Positions 58,862 through 64,000 of a stretch of DNA of 64,000 bases are shown here, one piece after another (within the stretch, counting starts at the first letter, position 1; every line of letters starts with the position of its first letter). The stretch covers positions 4,101,301 to 4,165,300 of the forward strand of contig NC_087390.1 of the NCBI RefSeq assembly GCF_963675165.1, given 5' to 3'. The notes beneath the pieces are model-generated. The model saw only the letters and a program-made list of their open reading frames with translations. It did not search any database and was not told where the DNA came from. A program made the translations under genes and the position numbers. Source of the DNA: Halichondria panicea. Lineage: Eukaryota; Porifera; Demospongiae; Suberitida; Halichondriidae.

Positions 58862-60106
58862 CAGAGGAGGGAGGACACGATTAACCTTAGCTCTAATTAG
58901 CTAATAAAATATTATCTGACCTTTTAATTACATTCTTTGAACGATTCATCTTTTCTTTCTTTATAACCTCTACATATTGGACACAAGAGCTAGAGCCTTT
59001 TCTCCAACTGGAGGTACCCCTATGGCCAAGTTGTCAGGACCTAAAGGTAATAGGACCTATAAGAAGCACCTCAAGTGCTCCTATCTCTAAAATCCCTGTG
59101 AGAAGCATCCCAGGCACTCTGATTTTGTCTCTGTGAGAAGCACTCTTGATCCTGGAGACAGGATCCCTATGAGGAGCACCCCAGGCACTCCTGTCTCCAA
59201 GATCCCTGTGAGAAGCACCCCAGGCACTCCTGTCTCTGTGATAAAGCTGCAACATGGAATTGTTTAGTTCAGAGTGTCTCCAACATGAAGAAAATCAATG
59301 AGACTGTTAGTCTCAGCTTCTAGCACCCCTTTATTTGTATGGTTTGCTCTGTGCCTGCAAGAATTGCCTGTCACTCATACTACAGTAGAGTACAAGGGGG
59401 TATTATGAGACCTCTAAATGTGTCTGACCCCCCTGTTTTGCAGTAATCTTGAGGGAGCTAAATAGCCTGTTCACTAACTATTATGGTCAATATGCTTTGC
59501 ATGTAAGCAAAAAAATTAGTGACAGTGCTTTGTTTGCAGCTAATGCTAGCATTTTAGTGTTCAAAGTGGTTTAGGTATTATGAGACAGGGGGGGTATTTA
59601 CGAGACACCATTGCAATTAATTAATTTTAACGCTAATTGGCTGTTCTAACATATCTGGAACTTTTTGATATTAAAATATAGTGATTATTTTGCCTATAAA
59701 AACAGTTACTCCTGTTTTAACTGATACCTAGTGAATTTTACTACAAACATTTGGCACCCACTTAAATTTGGTCAATTAAAAATGTTTTTTCCAATTAAAT
59801 TCTGTACTTAAACAAACTATTGTGGTATCTCTGTCAACACAAGCATACAACTCCAAATTTCTTTTGGAAAAAATACTAGAGTGGTAGTGCTATTAACTGC
59901 AGACAGAATAGCTGAAGCACTCCCGTTTTAAACAGCTGTCTCATAATTGGTTCCATCTCATAATACCCTCTTCTACTCTACTGTTCTGTGTGCCCCAATA
60001 TGTAGAGGTTATAAAGAAAGAAAAGATGAATCGTTCAAAGAATGTAATTAAAGGTCGCGATAATTAGCTAATTAGAGCTAAGGTTAATTGTGTCCTCCCT
60101 CCTCTG
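58862..60106. mobile_element. 1245-base MULE-type TIR element with 9-base target duplication
   Basis: Arms of ~115-120 bases (58862-58983 and 59994-60106) start CAGAGGAGGGAGGACACGAT. ATGTGAACT is repeated exactly at 58853-58861 and 60107-60115. Inside are a minisatellite (59045-59250, phrase GAGAAGCACCCCAGGCACTC) and the nested MITE 59386-59980. Confidence 0.92.
59386..59980. mobile_element. TA-flanked MITE, near-identical to 3426-4023
   Basis: Same termini TAGAGTACAAGGGGGTATTA and inverse; nested in 58862-60106. Confidence 0.9.
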
Positions 60107-60294
60107 ATGTGAACTTTGTGACAAATACGTATTTAATCGGCCTTGAATCGAGGCTAGAACGCTTGTATCTCGGCCCGCCCCTGAGCTGCATGCAAAATAC
60201 ATAAACTAGGCTTAATTAGTACTTTATAGTTGAATTACTGTGACCTTAGATCTATTAAACTGCACTGCTGAAAACACGTACATATACTACAAGG

Positions 60295-62337
60295 ATGGGA
60301 AAAGTAAGCCTATTCACTCTGGATGGCTGTCCTGTGTGCAAGAAAGCAATTGATCTCTTTTCTGCCAAAAATGTCGATGTTGAAATTGTATCTCTAACAA
60401 AATCTCCTGAGTGGAAACAAGTACTCTTTCTTATGACTGGAGGTAAGATTATTGTGCTTACCAACCATGCACCCTGGCCCATACATTACGATTCTTAGTG
60501 TGCAGGATCAAACAATCTAATTTGTTTTGCTGTAGGTATTCAGACGGTTCCCCAAGTGTTCTTAAATGACAAATGTATTGGAGGGTTTCAGCAGCTAGAG
60601 GAACTAGACAAGCAAGGGAAACTGGATGCAATGATAAAAGAGTGCTTGGCGAGTGTGGACTCCCCCTTGGTGCTAAGGACGCCACTAGTCACCGATTTCA
60701 TTGAGGTATAAAACAAGTGCAGTGATTTTTACTGTTGCTCAAAATAAACAAGGGGATGTCCTAGTTAATGCTATGCCAGGAACTACTCCTAGCACTCTTC
60801 TGTCTGATCTCGATCCTATTTCACTGTTATTTTGATGTACGTATATATAATTATAATAACCACCATCTCGATCAGTACTCTCAGTGTGCAACTGTATGTG
60901 ATGTTCTTACACTATAACGACTAGACATAACTGTATGTGATGTTTGTTTACTATATCAACTAGACAAGTATTATAATTATTATTGACAATGTACTGATGT
61001 GTAACCATGCATGTGCACAATGTTATGCACAATAATTATTACATTATACAATGCATATTGTTATGTAGGTAGTTCCCAAGGTGTTGCGTGAAAAGTGGCA
61101 AAAAGAGTTGTACTCTGAGCTGGATTCAAAGTTAGGTGGCACTGCAGAGAGACCCATCACTGGCATTTTGATCCTTTTGGACACTCCTGGCCCAGATATG
61201 GTTGTTGTCTGCAGTATAGGTAAAAATAACTTATTCATTGCAAGATTTTAGGTGCTTCAAACGTACATACATGCAGTACCGTACCCTAAATATGCCCACC
61301 CTTATTTACAAGAATTGTTATGCTTGTCAGTTGAGAGGGGGCACTCACTGCGTGTATTTTTGCGAGCAGCGAGCTTTTTTACTCCCACCAAATAACCACA
61401 GCTTAGTATTGAGGGTTATATGATCACATGCAGGCCATAAGTATATAATGTACCCGTGTAAGTTTGTGCTGAACATCTTGGTACCTGTTTTTTCGCTTCA
61501 CAAACCTAACACGTGGTGTTACTGTTACCAATTCTATCAGGACCACACATGCAGTTTGATATGCTATGATTGTCATGACAGGAAAGGCCTGGCAATGTTT
61601 ATACAAGATGAATAATAATGGTGTGTCTAATCACAGGTGAGATTGCCGTATCGTTTCCACCTGGTTCAAGTGGACCAAAGGGAAAGGATGGCACTGAAGA
61701 AAAGTTTTATTGCCAGGTATGCACTCAGCTCAGACATAGAATTAACTTAGCTGCCTGTATATGAATTATAAGTATAAGTATAATCAACCAACTATGAAAG
61801 GTCAGGATTATTCCCTTGCTGTACCTTTGCATTCATAAACAGGATGTACCTGAATGAATTCACACACACAAGGTCCATCATTCCACGTGTTAGTTAATTT
61901 CCTGCTACAGTGCAGGCCTTATAATGTGCACATTTCCTGAAAATGTCAGGAGTCCTGCAGGTGTCCTAAAACTTACTTACAAAGCAAAATTTCCTGTACA
62001 GTTTTCCTTTACCAATCCTGAAGAAGTTTAGGACATAAAATTGTAGGAAACATAATATTATAGGAAAGTCTATAGGAAATGTTGCACTATCGATCCAGAT
62101 AGTACAGATTTTTTCCCTGTGGTAGGTGTTACAAGTAGTATAATTAACACTATTATAGCTGAACTAGACATGCGGGTAAATATGTTTTTATGTAATAGGT
62201 TGCTATTGAAAAAAAAACTACCTTGTTCCTGGACGGGCCCTCCACCTTTCTGGAAGGCATGAAGGAAAACTATGACCACGTTCAGCTTGGGTTGAGTTGG
62301 TACCTAGGAGCACCATGGCAAGTCAGGGACATAAAAG
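60295..62337 (+). CDS. glutaredoxin domain fused to GAF-like domain, 3' end not in window (partial)
   Basis: Exons 60295-60442, 60536-60705, 61069-61219, 61637-61716, 62199-62337, all GT-AG and in phase, giving 229 residues before the open donor at 62338. Residues 1-90 are a glutaredoxin fold: active site CPVC, then TVPQVFLNDKCIGGFQQLEE and a GKLD helix, the canonical glutathione-binding cis-Pro loop and GG. A ~40-residue linker follows. Residues ~130-229 look GAF-like: an ILILLDTPGPD strand, FYCQVAIEKKTTLFLD, then LGLSWYLGAPWQVRD, matching the Y-C ... YLG-P pattern of small-ligand GAF sensors. The final strand (usually GT-C-x-D) must lie in a later exon; I found none up to 64000. Possible role: redox enzyme gated by a sensor domain (inference). 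A GC box (CCCGCCCC) sits at ~60175-60182. Confidence 0.75.
60880..60970. repeat. two-copy tandem repeat of about 45 bases
   Basis: AACTGTATGTGATGTT followed by TACTATA-C-ACTAGACA occurs twice, in intron 2 of the glutaredoxin-GAF gene. Confidence 0.6.
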
Positions 62338-62743
62338 GTGTTTGAGATTTTGATATTATGTTTACCGTCCTGTTTTCTGTATACATACTCAATGGGGTAT
62401 CCCTTTATGGCTCACCAAACGGCAAGGTGTAATCCTGGTTGAGACAATAGGCGCGGGGCAATCTAGGTTTGCATAATACTTAGTACATTTGAGCCTCGCG
62501 CGCGATTATCCAGATGAAGATTAATGGTTAATTTTCATAGCAAACGCACATGCTCATTAAGTGCCACGTACATAGTCGAAAGCTTTTTGTGTTGCTGATT
62601 AGCAGAAGCAGCTAAACGCTTCTAACAGTACAGCTTGCTACCTTGTTCTGTCCACTGATGCAATATGGCCAGTACATGCATTTAATTTGTAAGAGCTCTG
62701 AACATCATTAATTAACTGATTTTGAATGTAGAGCACTATAATT

Positions 62744-63245
62744 AACCCGAGGCGCGTGGGCGGCCACGGGTTATAGTAGTCGTTTGGTTTGTTTGTTTGT
62801 TTGTTTGTTTGTTTGTTTGTGACAGGTGAATCTACTCACCTGGATGCCACAGCACTGCGTTTACAGCATGGATAGCCTTCATACAACAAGTTATTAATTT
62901 TAATAGTGGCAGAATTTCATGTTAAACCTTCGTTGTCAAATAAAAACGAGTAAAAGCTAAGAAGCTTGTGACTGGGTCTGCTTACCTGGATGCTCTAGCA
63001 CTGCGTTTACAGCATGGGTAGCCTCCACACAACAAGTCAGTACTTCTAATAGTGGCAGCTTTCGGTGTTAAAGCTTCGTTGTCTAATAAAAGCGAGCAAA
63101 ATGTAGCTTGAACAGAACTTGCACATGCGTTACTTATAACTGAAGTGATCCTGTACCAGGTCCAGAAACAATGGAACAGGGTCACTAAAGTAGAAAGCTG
63201 TATATACCAGGAACAATATTGGAACAGGGTCACTAAAGCAGAAAG
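62744..63245. repeat. GCGCGTGGGCGGCCAC-type dispersed repeat, most complete copy
   Basis: TTAACCCGAGGCGCGTGGGC, (TTTG)n, then two internal half-copies each with GGATGC-C-AGCACTGCGTTT, ACACAACAAGT and TTCGTTGTC-AATAAAA, ending AACAGGGTCACTAAAG(C/T)AGAAAGC (twice). Confidence 0.75.
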
Positions 63246-63343
63246 CTTGCTTTAGCTGACTGGGATCCATGCAGGACCTGTATGGAACGCCGTTTGCGAC
63301 AAAATTCAGGCAGAATCTGATAGGCGTGTGCATCCAATATAAA

Positions 63344-63495
63344 ATCGATCTGATAATCGATTATTAAAATTCGATTTTTAATAATGGATTTTTGAAATTC
63401 GATTTTTGAAATCGATTTTTGATAATCGATTTTTGATAATCGATTATTGAAATTCGATTTTTAATAATCAATTTTTGAAAATCTATTGCAATTGA
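63344..63495. repeat. AATCGATTTTTGA minisatellite
   Basis: About ten diverged units of 11-16 bases; a related unit starts again at 63983 at the window edge. The rest of 63500-64000 shows no gene. Confidence 0.8.
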
Positions 63496-64000
63496 TTGAT
63501 ACTAGCCTCGAATCCAGGCCGATTAAAATGGATTCAAGGCTACAGTTAGGCCGCCCTTGAAACTCAGAACATGCACAATTAGTACAAACTCCTTCTCCAT
63601 GGCCTGGAATCAAAGCTTGGCTTGGTTAGCTATCTCACATGATAGACTATAACGCAAAAGCGAAACATTATTGTTTTTTTGGAACCATTAAAAAGGAGGG
63701 CCATAAGTCACAATAAAAATCATTAATTTTAGAACTGTTCTGTTGGTGCTAATCTTATTTAGTTCCTTCGTGCACGCATTTTTGTATGTTTTCTTGCCAG
63801 CACTGTTTTATTTGGCCATCTTGTGTGTGCTTAGAGAAAGAGCTGAGAAAGAGTTTGGTGATTCCAGATAGAATAGAAGTCATGAATAGTGGGTTCTTCA
63901 ATGCAAAATTTCTCTAAGGATAGTCTCACGTGATACAGCTTTAGACAGGGACCCCCCCAGCCCCCTTCAGAGCAGTTCTAAAATCGAATTTCAATAATCG

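Noticed and set aside
1..64000. CRISPR array, bacterial operon or phage
   Set aside because: Spliced animal genes are present throughout the right two thirds. No regularly spaced identical repeats with unique spacers were seen.
62338..64000. Next exon of the glutaredoxin-GAF gene
   Set aside because: No acceptor followed by an in-phase GAF-like end was found; the interval is filled by repeats.

Overview
The window is eukaryotic and almost certainly animal. The genes are split by short GT-AG introns (many 50-130 bases). One encodes a CREB-family factor with both a KID and a bZIP, and another a full-length BARD1 homologue. The DNA is AT-rich and packed with small inverted-repeat transposons. 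Compact introns, metazoan regulators and heavy MITE load fit an early-branching animal such as a demosponge. That placement is an inference; nothing read here proves the phylum. No rRNA, tRNA or CRISPR array was recognised.

Layout. Bases 1-18000 hold no convincing host gene. They contain degenerate tandem repeats, a TA-flanked MITE, a roughly 1.8 kb GT-rich array, a perfect 415-base tandem duplication, and broken Ty3/Gypsy, PHD-like and BED/hAT-like zinc-finger fragments. From 18038 to 40130 (minus strand) lies one 18-exon gene whose exons join in frame into a 1103-residue protein: short coiled N-terminus, FHA-like domain, long ankyrin array, and a C-terminal C3HC3D RING completed only by a last exon beyond a 5 kb intron. 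A 4-exon gene of unknown function (41056-42044, minus) is head-to-head with a 7-exon CREB gene (42684-48736, plus). A 12-exon BARD1 gene (49606-58640, minus) is tail-to-tail with CREB. A glutaredoxin-GAF-like gene (60295 onward, plus) leaves the identified exons at 62337 and is incomplete in the window.

All exon joins were checked by hand for reading phase; total coding lengths are exact multiples of three for the four complete genes. Two of the genes (BARD1 and the FHA-ANK-RING gene) are ankyrin-RING proteins and carry an identical 16-base motif at nearly the same distance upstream of their start codons. The genes do not form an operon. Their introns are the main landing sites for nested foldback elements, some with intact 9-base target-site duplications.
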